Part shown: positions 1 through 10,464 of the stretch, in pieces
Numbering within the stretch: position 1 is the stretch's first letter
How the letters are laid out: each line of letters opens with the position of its first letter
Assembly (NCBI GenBank): GCA_029532415.1
Contig: JAQOTA010000047.1
Location: 2,480,001-2,544,000, forward strand
Origin: Marasmius tenuissimus
Taxonomy: Eukaryota > Basidiomycota > Agaricomycetes > Agaricales > Marasmiaceae
DNA length: 64,000 nucleotides
Direction: 5' to 3'
The notes under the pieces: model-generated
Seen by the model: the letters and a program-made list of their open reading frames with translations, nothing else
What the model was told of the DNA's origin: nothing
Database searches by the model: none
Program-made: the position numbers and the translations under genes

Positions 1-192
1 TTTGACGAACATATGGTAACCCTCAGGCGGTGTGATACATTCGTGTTCCTCTTCTCTCAAATGAGTTTCTTGGAAGAAGATAACATCATATCTTCTCATG
101 TCTTCAGTGATTTCCGGGCAGTCAAGTTTCAGTCGAAGTTTTCCTTTGATATTCCACATTTTGATCTTCAGAGTAGATATCATTATCGGAAC
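1..192 (-). mobile_element. LINE ORF2 endonuclease domain, partial
   Basis: On the minus strand an open frame with a methionine codon near 192 runs off the left edge of the window. It reads KIKMWNIKGKLRLKLD, then RRYDVIFFQETHL and PPEGYHMFV. The NIxGK start, the YDxIxxQET block and the PxGY block match the first part of an endonuclease/exonuclease/phosphatase domain as found in non-LTR retrotransposons. In that family this domain nicks target DNA to prime reverse transcription. Only about 60 residues are visible. The reverse transcriptase, if present, would lie outside the window. A frame that looks like the end of ORF1 stops at 318, about 125 bases upstream of this methionine. Assignment to a LINE rather than a cellular endonuclease rests on that context and on the lack of introns. 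Confidence 0.6.
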
Positions 193-402
193 AAGAAAAT
201 TAGTACTAGTACAATCGGTTACATTTTGGTCACTATACGTGACATTTTGAGATACGCGTGGTAGGGATGGTAAACCTAAACTGTAATCTGTACTTGGCGA
301 CGACGAAGACAAGATATTTATACGGTACTCGACTGCCCTGACTGAAAACACAAGTCAATAATAACACTCGCATAATCCCTCGGAACCGGGCCCCTCTGCC
401 AG

Positions 403-407
403 GCGTT
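403..407. repeat. 5-bp target site duplication, left copy
   Basis: GCGTT stands directly before the TGTTGA start of the 5' LTR and again at 7164-7168 directly after the TCA end of the 3' LTR. Five base pairs is the usual duplication length for copia integrases. The intact pair shows that both ends of this insertion are original. Confidence 0.9.
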
Positions 408-717
408 TGTTGAATCCGTGGACTATAATTAGATCCCGGTATATCCGAAGTCCCGGTTCATACTTCCCGCCATCATATTATGCGGGACTATTGTTCCATT
501 TATCATTTCTACTTATGATCATATGTACAATTTTATTATCGTCCTTATATGGTATTCACTATAGTCTCTACATGTATATAAGCTCGTAGTTCTCTACATG
601 AATCCACAGTGTGCTTGAGCTTCTACGTCTCGCCTCTAACTCTCTAAACTCCTCTCTGGTAAGTAGTAGTATAGCTATGTTGTAGTCCTCTGCGCTAGGC
701 GTCATGCCGGCTCATCA
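408..717 (+). repeat. 5' LTR
   Basis: The 310-bp repeat starts TGTTGAATCC and ends CTCATCA, so it has TG...CA ends. It appears identical to 6854-7163 over its whole length. A TATATAAG box lies near 575 and probably drives the element's transcript. The 60-residue frame inside the LTR is present in both copies and is not considered a gene. Confidence 0.95.
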
Positions 718-729
718 GGTTATGGGCCC
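718..729 (+). other. primer-binding site for initiator tRNA-Met (internal half)
   Basis: The bases GGTTATGGGCCC follow the 5' LTR directly. They are the exact complement of GGGCCCAUAACC, the anticodon stem-loop segment of eukaryotic initiator tRNA-Met, with its CAU anticodon. They do not match the 3' CCA end of a tRNA. This is the arrangement known for Drosophila copia, where a 5' half of initiator tRNA-Met primes minus-strand synthesis. Confidence 0.8.
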
Positions 730-1017
730 CGGTTAGCCCGACTACAATGACGAGCGCCTTAATGGCTGCTGTCAGCGACGAGCGCCCCTAGGCTGCTGTC
801 ATCGGCTAGCTAGGCTAGACCTGCATGTTGCCATCGACCTCTTAATTGAGTGCTCGATCTATGGCATTGATGTACGTCCTTCGACGACATCGGATCTCAA
901 GGATCCAATGCTCCTCGTTGAGCATAGCGCCTTGATGGCTGCTCCCTGTGTTGATTAGACGCATGCTGATGCTGTCTTTTCTAGATCCAACACCAAACAA
1001 CCTAACCTCTTACTACC

Positions 1018-4000
1018 ATGTTCGACGTTAAGAAATTCTTCTCCGGTCGCTTCGACGGCACTGGATTCCGCCAGACCTATAACGGCGAAATGGAAGCTGT
1101 TACCAAGGCTCAAGGCCTCTATCGTCACCTCACTGGTGCGGCCAAGAAGCCTACGTACCCGCTAGGGGAACCTATTGTTCCGACCATTACGGTCACTACT
1201 CCCCCTGGTGGAACTGCTCCGCCTGCAGCTGGAACTGACAGTGACGACGAACCTGATCGTCATCCTCCCACCGATGCTCAGATCACGGCGTACAATACTG
1301 CGCTGGAAGCATGGGAGGAGAAAGATCTCCAGCTGATGGGTATCATTCAGTTGACCTCTACGAAGGAAGTCTTTGAACCTCTCAAGGACATGGACGCTGC
1401 CAAAGCCTGGTCCACCATCGTCACCACCTATGGTGAACCAACCTTGTCTGCCATCTATGGCGACTTCGTCAAGTTGGTGTCCTTCCGGCTTGCCACCAGC
1501 CATCCCCAGGCTGGCATCGCCAAGTTCAAACACTACATTGAACGTCTTGCCGAGGTCGGGGTTGAACTCCCCGAGTTGATCAAAGCCCTCCTTCTCATCG
1601 CAGCTATTCCTCCCGAATGGGACGCCGCTTCCTCCAAATCCCTTCATGACTTTGATAGGGACCCTGAGAGCTCCAGCGCCCTCACCGTCGCCGACGTTCA
1701 TGAAGCCATCATGATCGAATACGAGCGCCAGAACCCTCAGCTTGCCAACCGCCTCTCTGCGGTCAAGCGTGCTGGTAACCGCGAACCATCTTTTGGTCAG
1801 CAGCAGCGTCCACCGCAGCAACGTCAGCAACGTGGACAGCAGCAGCGTGGCCAACAGCACCCACCACAGCAGCAGCAGCAACGCCCTTCTTCGAACCAGA
1901 ACAACGGTAAGAAGAAGAAACAGCAGCAGCGTGGTACCCGCGGTGGTATCAACCAGCATCAGGGTCCCGGCAACGCCGGCGGTAACAACGGTGGTAACAA
2001 TCGGTCGCATGGTCACTCCCATCTGGCATCCTATGCATCCGTCGTAGCTTCCCCCGCTCCTATCCGTCCTTATTCCTCGATCACCGATCGCAGGGAACGT
2101 ATCGCGTTGAACGCGGTCAATAACTCCTTGCGTGCCGAGATCGCCAGCGCCCCTCCTGTTCGCGCTATGGGATCACCGCCCCCAGCTCACTTCACCGGTC
2201 ACTGGGACAAGTCTTGCGACAGCACTGTTCCTCAGCCAGCTGTCAAGAAGAACCCGGCTGCCATGCAGTCCTTCACCGGCTTTAAGCCATCTCAGTCAGT
2301 ATTTGATGATGTTTGTGGAGCACGTTCCCTTGCTGACAGACTTGGTGCTCCCAAGACGGCACGGTATCTCAAACCCTTCAAACAGATCGTCACGTCCGCC
2401 ACCAATCGTTCGCTCCAGGACCGCATTGAACAGCCACGTGCGTCCTCGTCCAAGCGTCTTTTGGAGGATGATGAGGGATATGAGGGAGCCGGATCTCCTT
2501 CTTCTACTTCTTCTAAACGCTCTCGTAGCGCTGATCCTGATGAAGATGTAGAGATGGACTGGGGATCTGACGACGGTATGGAAGATATGACCTCTCTATT
2601 CAGTAATGATGTTGACAACGATATTGCCGAAGCTGCAGGGGTTGAGGACGTCCCGGATGACGTCTCTCTTGGATCTTTCCACGATGACAGGCAAGTTTCG
2701 TATCTTGACCTGCTTTCCCAAACTGATACGACCCTACAGCGATGCTCACAATTAGTTGGTATCAGTAGTTCGCGAGGTAGTCGTAGTGATCTGGAATCAC
2801 TTGTATATTATTGTCATGCAATCAGTTCCCACTTCGTGGGGTGTACTCAATGTAAGGGAAAGAAAAGTGTGAACAACGCACAGGGTTGGCTCCTTGATTC
2901 TGGTGCCTCCTCTCATTTCACGAACGATATGAATGACTTCGCTGAATATGAATCGCTTGATGGCCCTATCGTAAATACTGCGAATAAGGGCAACCCTATA
3001 CAGATCAAGGGTAAAGGCACTGTCTTCATTAAGCATAATGTTGAAGGACATGACGGGAAACTTACAGAGCGCGTTTCGCGTCTCTACCCTGTCTATTACA
3101 TACCTCAATTGGACATACGTCTACTATCAATGGGAGAGTTCCTTCAAGATGGTCTATCAATTCGTGGAAACGCGAAGAAGTTAGCCTTCTACTCATCACA
3201 GCGACGACAGTCGCTTGTTTCCTACCCTCATATGCCTGGCCAAACCATTTATTGGGTTCACTCGCGGAAAGCATCTGCTGAGTCTTTGATGGCCAAGTCG
3301 GTCGTTTATAACGTCGACTACGATATTGAGCACAGACGCTTTGGGCATCCATCGGATAAAGCCCTGAATAAAGCTCGGAAACATACGCAAGATTTCCCAC
3401 TTGACCTTAAGATGCCTACTAAGAAGACACCTCTGTGTCGTGGTTGTGCTGAGGGCAAGATGCATGAGAAATCATTCCCCAACTCTACAACTAGAGCTTC
3501 TAAACCGTTTGAACGCATACATTCGGATTTGAAGTCGTACCCGGTTGAATCGTATCATCGGTACAAGTACTACATCTCTTTTCTCGATGACTGCACGTCC
3601 TACGTTTGGACCTCCAAGCTCAAGACAAAAGACGAGGCAGTACCCGCTTTGAGGGACTTCCTTACTATGGTCAAGACGCAATTCAATGCTGTCGTCAAGA
3701 CCTGGATGTCCGATGAAGGGGGAGAGTACAAAGGAGATAAGTTCGATGCAGTACTGAAAGAGTATGGGATCCAAAGGGATCAAAGCATACCGTATACACC
3801 ACAACAAAACGGTCGTGCTGAACGATTTAACAGGACTATTCATGAGAAGGCTGAAGCTCTTCGCTTTGAAGCTTGTATGCCTCAGTCCTGGTGGGAATTC
3901 TGCCATGTGCACGCCGTCCACCTCTATAACCGCACTCCTGTGCAACGTTTGAGCTGGCGAACTCCGTTCGAAATGCTTTATGGCGAAGCACCTGATGTTT

Positions 4001-5865
4001 CACATCTCCGAGTTATGGGTTGTGCAGCCTATGTCTTCATTCCTGAAGATCGTAGGAAAAATAAGCTCGCTCCTCGTAGTGAGTTAATGACTTTCATTGG
4101 CTACCAAGATGGAATGAAAGGCTTCCTGTTCATGCAAAGTAATAATTCTGTATTCAAAGGTAGCACTGCACTATTCGATGAAACGCTATACAATAAGTGT
4201 CCTGATGCCAAAACTCGTGGCTTCACACCTGTCGGTAGTGAACCTTTTACTTTGGGTGAAAATCCCAACATTCCTTCGGAAGATGAAGACTCTGATGATG
4301 ACGGTTTTGATACTCCATTACCAGATCTCAGACGTCGCTCCGAACCTTCTAAGAGATCAGAACCTCAGGTTGACGAACCTGCAGGTGGCCCTGCGCCAGG
4401 GGATTTGCCACTCCCTCAATCTGGTCCTCCGACGCCTCCAGGCGAACCCGCCGTTCCTCCGCCTGCACCAGCAGCGGATGGTCCACGCCGGTCTTCGAGG
4501 CAGCGGAAGGGTACAACGCAACCTGGTAGCATATTTGGTGAACAGCGGAACCCAAATAGACCCTCAGATATTGTTCGCGACTTAGAGAATAAGAATACTT
4601 GGAGAAACGTCACTGGTGATAAAGAACCTACACATCCAGTTGATCGTCCTAGCTCTTCGCGATCTAGGAAAGGCAAAGGTGGTAAAAAGGGGATTCCTGG
4701 TCCACTTCCGCCTCCGCTTGCTCCAGAACCCAGTGGAAGCACTGAGTCGCATGAGGAAGAAAGCGTAGTCGAAAGACTGACCCAAGAAGGGGGAGTAGGA
4801 TTCGTGATTTACCTGTTGAACAATGCCGTTCCAGTTCACGATTCGCTTCCAACGTCCGATACTCCTGATTTCTCGAATATCAGAGAGTGGACACTCCGTG
4901 ACATTCTAAAGTTGCCTGTTGAGCAACAGAAGGAATGGAAGAACGCTTGCCACGAAGAACTTGAGGCACTTCGTAAGCGCAAGGTCTTCAAACTATGTGA
5001 CTTGCCTAAAGGTCGCAAAGCCATCAGAAATAGATGGGTCTTCGACGTCAAGTCGAATGGTCGCAAGAAAGCGAGGCTTGTTGCCAAAGGTTTCTCTCAG
5101 GTCGAAGGTGTCGATTTTGATGAGATCTTCTCCCCAGTTGTTCGATATGAGACTGTTCGTATGATGCTTGCTCTTGCAGCTCTAAAAAACTGGTACATCA
5201 CCTCTGTTGATGTTAAGAACGCCTTCCTTTATGGCGATCTTGTTGAGGAGATTTACATGGAACAACCTGAAGGCTTCAAAGTCAAGGGCCAAGAACGTAA
5301 GGTATTACGCCTGCGTCGAGCATTATATGGACTGAAGCAAGCTGCCCTTGAGTGGTGGCGAACCCTCAGCTCGTCCATGGAAGTACTAGGCTTCAAACGT
5401 CTGACTTCTGATGCTGGACTCTTCATCTGCAAAGATCCGAAGAGTGGTGAAGTTGTGTATGCGATCATATACGTTGACGATGCACTCTTCATGGGTCCTA
5501 ACAAAGCTTTTGTTGACAAGAAGAAAGCCGAATTCATGGCTCGATGGGAATGCCGTGATATGGGCGATGCTAGCGAGTTTCTCCGCATGAGCATTCGTCG
5601 CGAAGGCAATAAGATCATGATTGACCAGAAGGATTATCTAAAGAAAGTCCTTGAACGTTTCGGGATGCAGAATGCGAAAGGTGCCCCTACACCCTTACCT
5701 GCTGGCTATGTGCCAACTCCCAACGATGGTCCAGTCAATCCTGCCATTCGTTCCAAATTCCCCCCTCATCTTGAAAAGCTCGAGTTCGACCTCAACCGAA
5801 CAAAAAGTGGGTTTGAACATGTTTGTTCAACCGACACAGAGTGGGGACTCGATACAGCCTATTGA
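1018..5865 (+). pseudogene. copia Gag-Pol polyprotein, part 1 (Gag to reverse transcriptase)
   Basis: The frame encodes 1615 residues. The first 600 or so are Gag-like, with a Gln/Arg/Gly-rich basic stretch near residues 260-330 and no canonical CCHC knuckle. The protease motif WLLDSGASSHF is near residue 625. Integrase follows: HRRFGH...CRGC zinc-binding residues, then the acidic triad HSDLK, SDEGGEY and NGRAERFNRT. Reverse transcriptase shows ARLVAKGFSQ, DVKNAFLYGDL and the catalytic YVDD at about residue 1488. After RSKF (to 5760) the protein turns into an unrelated tail and stops at 5863-5865, so RNase H is missing. The rest resumes in another frame at about 6137. The start ATG at 1018 follows a clear leader region. 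Confidence 0.93.
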
Positions 5866-6136
5866 ACCAAGTTGTTAGATCACGATCGAAGTATATCACG
5901 CTGGCTCACCGTACCGCTTCTCATTTTCTTCGTCTCTGGTTGATGGATGACGCGTTCACAATCGATGGTGGCCGAGCCTAAGAGGAGTCTAAATAACGAA
6001 TAATACGGTATCCCGGAGTTCAACGCGCGCCGAAGCCATCAAACTAGCACATATGCGCACGTACCTTCAATGATCTAGAGCTACCCCAGATTTCGGAGCG
6101 CCTGGCCGCGGGGAGTAGAATGTTGAAGGCTCCTTT
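5761..6136. other. about 376-bp foreign segment inside copia pol
   Basis: Removing 5761-6136 joins SKF directly to ADYKSVIGSLLY in one frame, the expected copia sequence between reverse transcriptase and RNase H. The length is 3n+1, which explains the frame change. The segment does not begin with GT, so it is not an ordinary intron. I see no terminal inverted repeats and no clear target duplication. Its origin is unknown, and the boundaries may be a few bases off. Confidence 0.6.
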
Positions 6137-6811
6137 GCAGATTACAAGTCTGTGATTGGGTCGCTTCTGTACATTATGCTGGGCACACGTCCTGATATTG
6201 CCTATGCAGTTACGAAGCTTTCCCAGTTCTCTTCTAATCCAACGAAGGAACACCTCGATAAAGCACTTTACATCTGCCGCTATCTTGCTGGCACATCAGA
6301 CTATTCACTCGTCTATGATGGTGACTCTGATGGAGGTCTTCTTGCGTTCACAGACTCGGATTGGGCTGCCGATCCCATCAAACGCCGTTCGATCACTGGC
6401 TACTTCTTCAAGTTAGCAGGCGGCATCTTCTCGTGGCAATCACACGCCCAGAAGACTGTAGCTCTTTCTTCCACTGAGGCTGAGTATATGGCACTGTCGG
6501 ATTGCAGTCGTCAAGCTTCCTGGATAAGATCGCTACTCTCTGAACTTGGAATCGACTTGGGTCCTATTCCAATCTGCGGAGACAATCAGGGCTCTATCTT
6601 CATTGCATCTAATCCGGTTCAAGAACGCCGAACCAAGCACATCGATATTCGATATCACTATATTCGATCGTGTGTTGAAGATGGCAAAGTCGAGTTGTTC
6701 TTTATTGAAGGAGTCTATAATCCCGCAGACATGTTTACGAAGAATCTCGGACATGAGAAGTTCTTACGGTTCAGAGATCACCTTGGACTTGAATTCTATT
6801 CGTCCACTTGA
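6137..6811 (+). pseudogene. copia Pol, part 2 (RNase H domain)
   Basis: From ADYKSVIGSLLYIMLGTRP the frame continues to a stop at 6809-6811. RNase H motifs are clear: LLAFTDSDWAAD (first acidic residues), ALSSTEAEYMALSD, and ICGDNQGSIFIASNP. The C-terminus NPADMFTKNLG...FRDHLGL is typical of copia ends. There is no start codon of its own, because it is the separated C-terminal part of the polyprotein at 1018-5760. Confidence 0.9.
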
Positions 6812-6842
6812 TTCGCTCAGATGCGCTTTTCAGCTGCACTTA

Positions 6843-6853
6843 GCGAGGGGGTG
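6843..6853 (+). other. polypurine tract
   Basis: The purine-rich run GCGAGGGGGTG lies directly before the TGTTGA start of the 3' LTR, where plus-strand DNA synthesis of an LTR element is primed. Confidence 0.7.
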
Positions 6854-7163
6854 TGTTGAATCCGTGGACTATAATTAGATCCCGGTATATCCGAAGTCCC
6901 GGTTCATACTTCCCGCCATCATATTATGCGGGACTATTGTTCCATTTATCATTTCTACTTATGATCATATGTACAATTTTATTATCGTCCTTATATGGTA
7001 TTCACTATAGTCTCTACATGTATATAAGCTCGTAGTTCTCTACATGAATCCACAGTGTGCTTGAGCTTCTACGTCTCGCCTCTAACTCTCTAAACTCCTC
7101 TCTGGTAAGTAGTAGTATAGCTATGTTGTAGTCCTCTGCGCTAGGCGTCATGCCGGCTCATCA
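6854..7163 (+). repeat. 3' LTR
   Basis: This is the second copy of the 310-bp LTR, with the same TG...CA ends and no difference from 408-717 that I can see. It is followed at 7164-7168 by the second GCGTT target copy. Confidence 0.95.
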
Positions 7164-7168
7164 GCGTT

Positions 7169-7408
7169 GTGGAATGCGAGGGCGGTCTGTTCAGTCGTGA
7201 ACATGACCACCATGCTGTAATCGGTATCCCTATGGCCCTTGACTTCGGCCTTCATCCACATAAGGTGGTTAAGAACCAGCCCTACTATCGCACGTGCCAC
7301 GTCGGTCCAGTTATCATCACGCCGAAAGGTCATGTTCGGAACACAGACGTGATATGGGTGAGCCTGCTGTGGCTCAAGGGGGGGGGAAAAATAAAATTTA
7401 TGACCCAC
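7169..7408 (-). pseudogene. probable LINE ORF1 fragment, split by the copia insertion
   Basis: A minus-strand frame reads MTFRRDDNWTDVARAIVG, later DYSMVVMFTTEQTALAFHNA, and reaches the 3' LTR at 7168. If the copia element and one copy of its target duplication are removed, the frame continues without a break into 407-318 as WQRGPVPRDYASVIIDLCFQ and ends at a TAA at 320-318. The endonuclease frame then starts about 125 bases further on. That order (ORF1, short gap, endonuclease) is the usual LINE layout, and the MVVMF...ALAFHNAW segment resembles an RNA-binding fold. Bases 7390-8070 carry proline-rich minus-strand frames that may be the ORF1 N-terminus, but they are broken by stops and low-complexity tracts. 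Family assignment is an inference. Confidence 0.45.
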
Positions 7409-8393
7409 ACTCGAATTTTTTTTTAAGGCAGGTCGAGGGGGGACTAACTAGCTACGTAATTTCCATATATGGTAAGACTTACCTTTTTTGGCTGCCCTTC
7501 CGGCAATCTCCGAGGTTTTTCACTGACCAGCCTACGCTGGCATCTCTGGAAGTGGCGGCCATGAGTTTGGAGGGTGCTTATCATCCTGTGGAGCTCCACC
7601 TGAGCCTGACCTAAACTGAAGTCGCGCCTGGGGTGGGGTATGCCCCATACCCACTTAAGCACCACTACAAGGGCTGCAGGTGGTGAAGATGGTGCTAAAA
7701 GGTAAGATTTAGGTTGATTTTCAGCGAGAACAAGCAATTTTCAAGGACACAGTCTGTTCTAGCTCCTTCCAATGCCTTCAAACGGCCTCATACATCGAAA
7801 AAAAATTGGCCTAAAAATTTTTTTAAGGACCCCCGAGGGGGGACTAACTACCCACCCGGGTGTCCGGGATCCACGGCCCGCCCCCCCCTTGCTGTGGCTG
7901 GTAAGCAGCTGGAGGTCGGGGGTGGCGAGCACCTGTCGTCCTCGGAGCAACAGGAAACTGATGTCCACTAGTTGGAGCCGACGCGGCCCAGCGTTGATTC
8001 TGAACTGCTGGTGCGAGTGGCATGATCTGCTGAGCAACATGAGGGATAGGACGGGGCTCAGCCACCTGGAATGAAGTAGATTGCGAAGGATAAGTGGAAA
8101 ATTCTGATGGTTGTGGGGGAAGAAGCTGAACAGTGAAAGAGTTCTACGGTCCGACTGACCGAGCTTCTAAATGACGACGGGCGCTAAATTCCCTTACCAT
8201 ATCCGGAACCGAGCACTGCCGCACACGGCACCAGCGGGACTTCCTTGTTCTCAACGTTCATGCAGAACTTTACTGCGTTAACACGCTCGTTTAATTGGCA
8301 GCATTAGCTAACTAGTGCGTCGAAACGACTCTTATATCATACTCATTGGGCTCATACTAGCTACCACAATTCTTCCAGATCACCAGAGTCTCA
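7409..8393. other. degenerate sequence upstream of LINE remnant; no intact gene
   Basis: This stretch has two related low-complexity blocks, near 7384-7455 and 7800-7860. Each has an A/T-rich run, then TTTTTTTAAGG, then CGAGGGGGGACTAACTA. Minus-strand frames such as MAEPRPIPHVAQQIMPLAP near 8065 are proline-rich and may be the decayed N-terminal part of the LINE ORF1. I see no intact gene. Confidence 0.4.
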
Positions 8394-9452
8394 CTAATCG
8401 TCGTCTGGCACATGAATCGTTGGGTCCCATTGGTCGTAATGAAACCTATTCTCTTCCTTCCTAGCCCAGTCTGAGATTTTGTTGAAATTTCTGCACGAAT
8501 GTGGAACTCCTGTCACCCCGAACGTCTGGTTTCTCGCCGGAACCCATTGCCAAACGAGTGGGCTCACATCTTCAACATTCCGCGAGTCAGTGTCGAAATT
8601 CGTACTCCGTCAATAGAAGGACGAAGGGTTTCTCACCAGCTGCGCATGTTATACCTTGTCGAAGGTGCTCGATGCAGTGGTACAAGTGAACGTCGTGATC
8701 TTCTTTGTTGTCATAATCCGGAGGATAATACTGCGGGTCGAGCTCCTTACGCAGAGCATTCTACGAGGAGGAACGATTCAGAACAAGCCTCTCCAGGCTA
8801 TTTGGATCACACACCAAACAATGAAGCTGATGGAACACGTCAAGTTCGATGATATAATGATCTGGGTCGCTTGGTATCCGGGCAGTCTTCCAAGGAATCA
8901 GCTTCGCGTCGTGTCTACTGATTCTCGATATTCCATCTTATGGGAGGGAAGAACGAATGTGAGTGTCTTCAGTCTTATTGATAGGGTAATCTTAACCCAC
9001 GCTGGTACAAGTCGTCCCAAGCTTTGTCCACCTCCGGAGACGGAGGTCCCATGTAGGGCGTCGTATCGCCGTTGAGTGCATTGGGGTAGATTACCACCTG
9101 GCGCTCGATGAGATGATTGACTGGGGCTTGTTGGTTAGATAACGGGCTCGCGTTAGTCACAATTCAATTCGGTGGGGTACAGAGACTCACAATACAGCAG
9201 CTGCTCCTCGGATACCGTCGCAATCGTTGACTTTTCTCGCGTCCAGACCCGGAACAACAGGAGAGCTAAAACTATGTTGACCACTCCTTGGACGACGATC
9301 ACGAACGTCTTGAGTCGGGACCCTCTGGCAGCTCTACCGTTTGCCAGTACCTTTAATTCGTCAGGAGGGTACTTGTACTCCCCCAGAGTCTCAGAGTCGC
9401 GTTCGCCAGCGTGCAGAAGGGAAGCATACCCATAGTCCTGCCCTCGAGTCAT
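8394..9452 (-). CDS. UstYa-type (DUF3328) oxidase/cyclase, probable RiPP tailoring enzyme
   Basis: Five exons, complement 9452-9191, 9126-9001, 8936-8815, 8760-8637 and 8569-8394, with GT-AG introns of 54-67 nt, give 269 residues. A membrane segment spans about residues 48-67 after an R/K-rich stretch. Family hallmarks follow in order: YSPVNHLI (87-94), YMGPPSPEVDKAWDDLY (about 112-128), the first HxxHC as VFHQLHCL (165-170), the second HxxHC as HLYHCIEHLRQ (195-205), and the C-terminal HSCRNFNKISDWA. Both copper-type HxxHC motifs are intact, so the enzyme should be active. UstYa proteins perform oxidative cross-linking or cyclisation of ribosomal peptides in the ustiloxin, asperipin, phomopsin and cyclochlorotine pathways. 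The gene is divergent from the repeat-peptide gene at 10465, about 1 kb away. Recognition of the family is firm. The substrate is inferred from position. Confidence 0.95.
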
Positions 9453-10402
9453 GTATGCGAGGGTAAAGCAGGAAGGTTGGGGAGGGATAGAAGAAGGGGA
9501 TTGAAGTGGAGAAGCAAGAAATCTAGCGGATGATAGAACCAGGTGCCCTTGCCCCTGATATGATTGTCCACTTGACCTCGAAAGATCCTGCTGTGATATG
9601 GCTAGAGCCGAAGTGGAAGCAGGTGCGCTCTCCTATTGTTCACTGATCACATTCCCAGTATCAGCATCAGAGGCATGTCGAATTTTTCTCGGTGTCCCCG
9701 CCTCTTCCCTAAGATATCTCATCAGCCCTCCCTTTAATCAGACTTCCCGGAGGTACATGATCCTTCCGCCTTAGGATTCCCCGCAACCAGAGCCCTGCAA
9801 ATGAAAAGATAGCGTGACGATGAGAATTCATCTTTCGTTTGGGCTTGGCTATCCGTAATGATGAACTATGGGTAACGACATACGGAGCTCTCAACCCGCC
9901 GCTGCGGCAACTCCTTCGCAGTCTCCGACTCTCCGATAATTCCCAAGTTTCCTACTTGATTTCGACCCCTACCACAACAGGCCTCGGCGAAAAAGCTCGG
10001 AGACAACAGGAAGTTTGTACCTCCCACAGCAGTACCCCTCCCTCTCCGTATACATGCTACACATGCCGCCGATAACCACTATCTCTAACATTGACCAGGG
10101 GCGCCCCCTATGGGGGTTTAATCACCGAGCTCCAAAGCGACTAGGGCAAACTCTAAGCTAGAATGGAGTCGCAAACTCGCTTCGACCATCAGAGACCCCG
10201 TGGACTCGAGCGGGATTCGAGACCACTTCGAACCTTGCGTACACATGGTCTTCATCCATCTAAATGCCACTCTCGCAGCGAGTAAAGTTACTCGCCTCGC
10301 ATCAGATGATAGTTGAGCTCCTAACCTCAAAGAGATTCAAATACGTACTACTATCGCGAACGTCCCTCGGTAGTTTCGTCTTTGGGAGATGGCCCATGGT
10401 GT
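9453..10402. promoter_or_regulatory. divergent intergenic region between UstYa gene and repeat-peptide gene 1
   Basis: No coding frame is convincing here. The right part, from about 9835, is similar to 11260-11880 (GGGCTTGGCT, then CAGGGGCGCCCC against CAGGGACGCCCC, then ATCAGATGATAGT). The duplicated promoter regions of the two precursor genes are therefore about 600 bp long. They probably hold the shared control sites of the cluster. Confidence 0.5.
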
Positions 10403-10409
10403 TATAAAA
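10403..10409 (+). promoter_or_regulatory. TATA box of repeat-peptide gene 1
   Basis: TATAAAA lies 62 bases before the ATG at 10465. The paralogue downstream has the same box at the same 62-base spacing, which supports it as the core promoter. Confidence 0.7.
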
Positions 10410-10464
10410 GACACGCGCTAGATGACATTTTGATCAACCAACCAAGCTCTACTTCCCTTCAATC

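Larger units (their letters stand above)
408..7163 (+). mobile_element. Ty1/copia LTR retrotransposon, disrupted
   Basis: The element consists of two identical 310-bp LTRs, a primer-binding site, one long Gag-Pol frame in the order protease, integrase, reverse transcriptase, RNase H (the copia order), a polypurine tract and flanking GCGTT duplications. Identical LTRs point to a recent insertion. The polyprotein frame is nevertheless broken by about 376 unrelated bases near 5761-6136. It could therefore not make RNase H as one polyprotein, unless the extra segment is absent from the RNA. The element lies inside a probable LINE ORF1. Confidence 0.95.

Noticed and set aside
1162..2022. 286-codon minus-strand frame inside Gag
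   Set aside because: It lies antisense to the Gag coding part, is rich in Leu/Thr/Val from the Gln/Arg codons of the sense strand, and shows no domain.
5866..6136. An intron joining the two parts of copia Pol
   Set aside because: The frame-restoring segment does not begin with GT or GC at its left border, and copia elements rarely carry introns.
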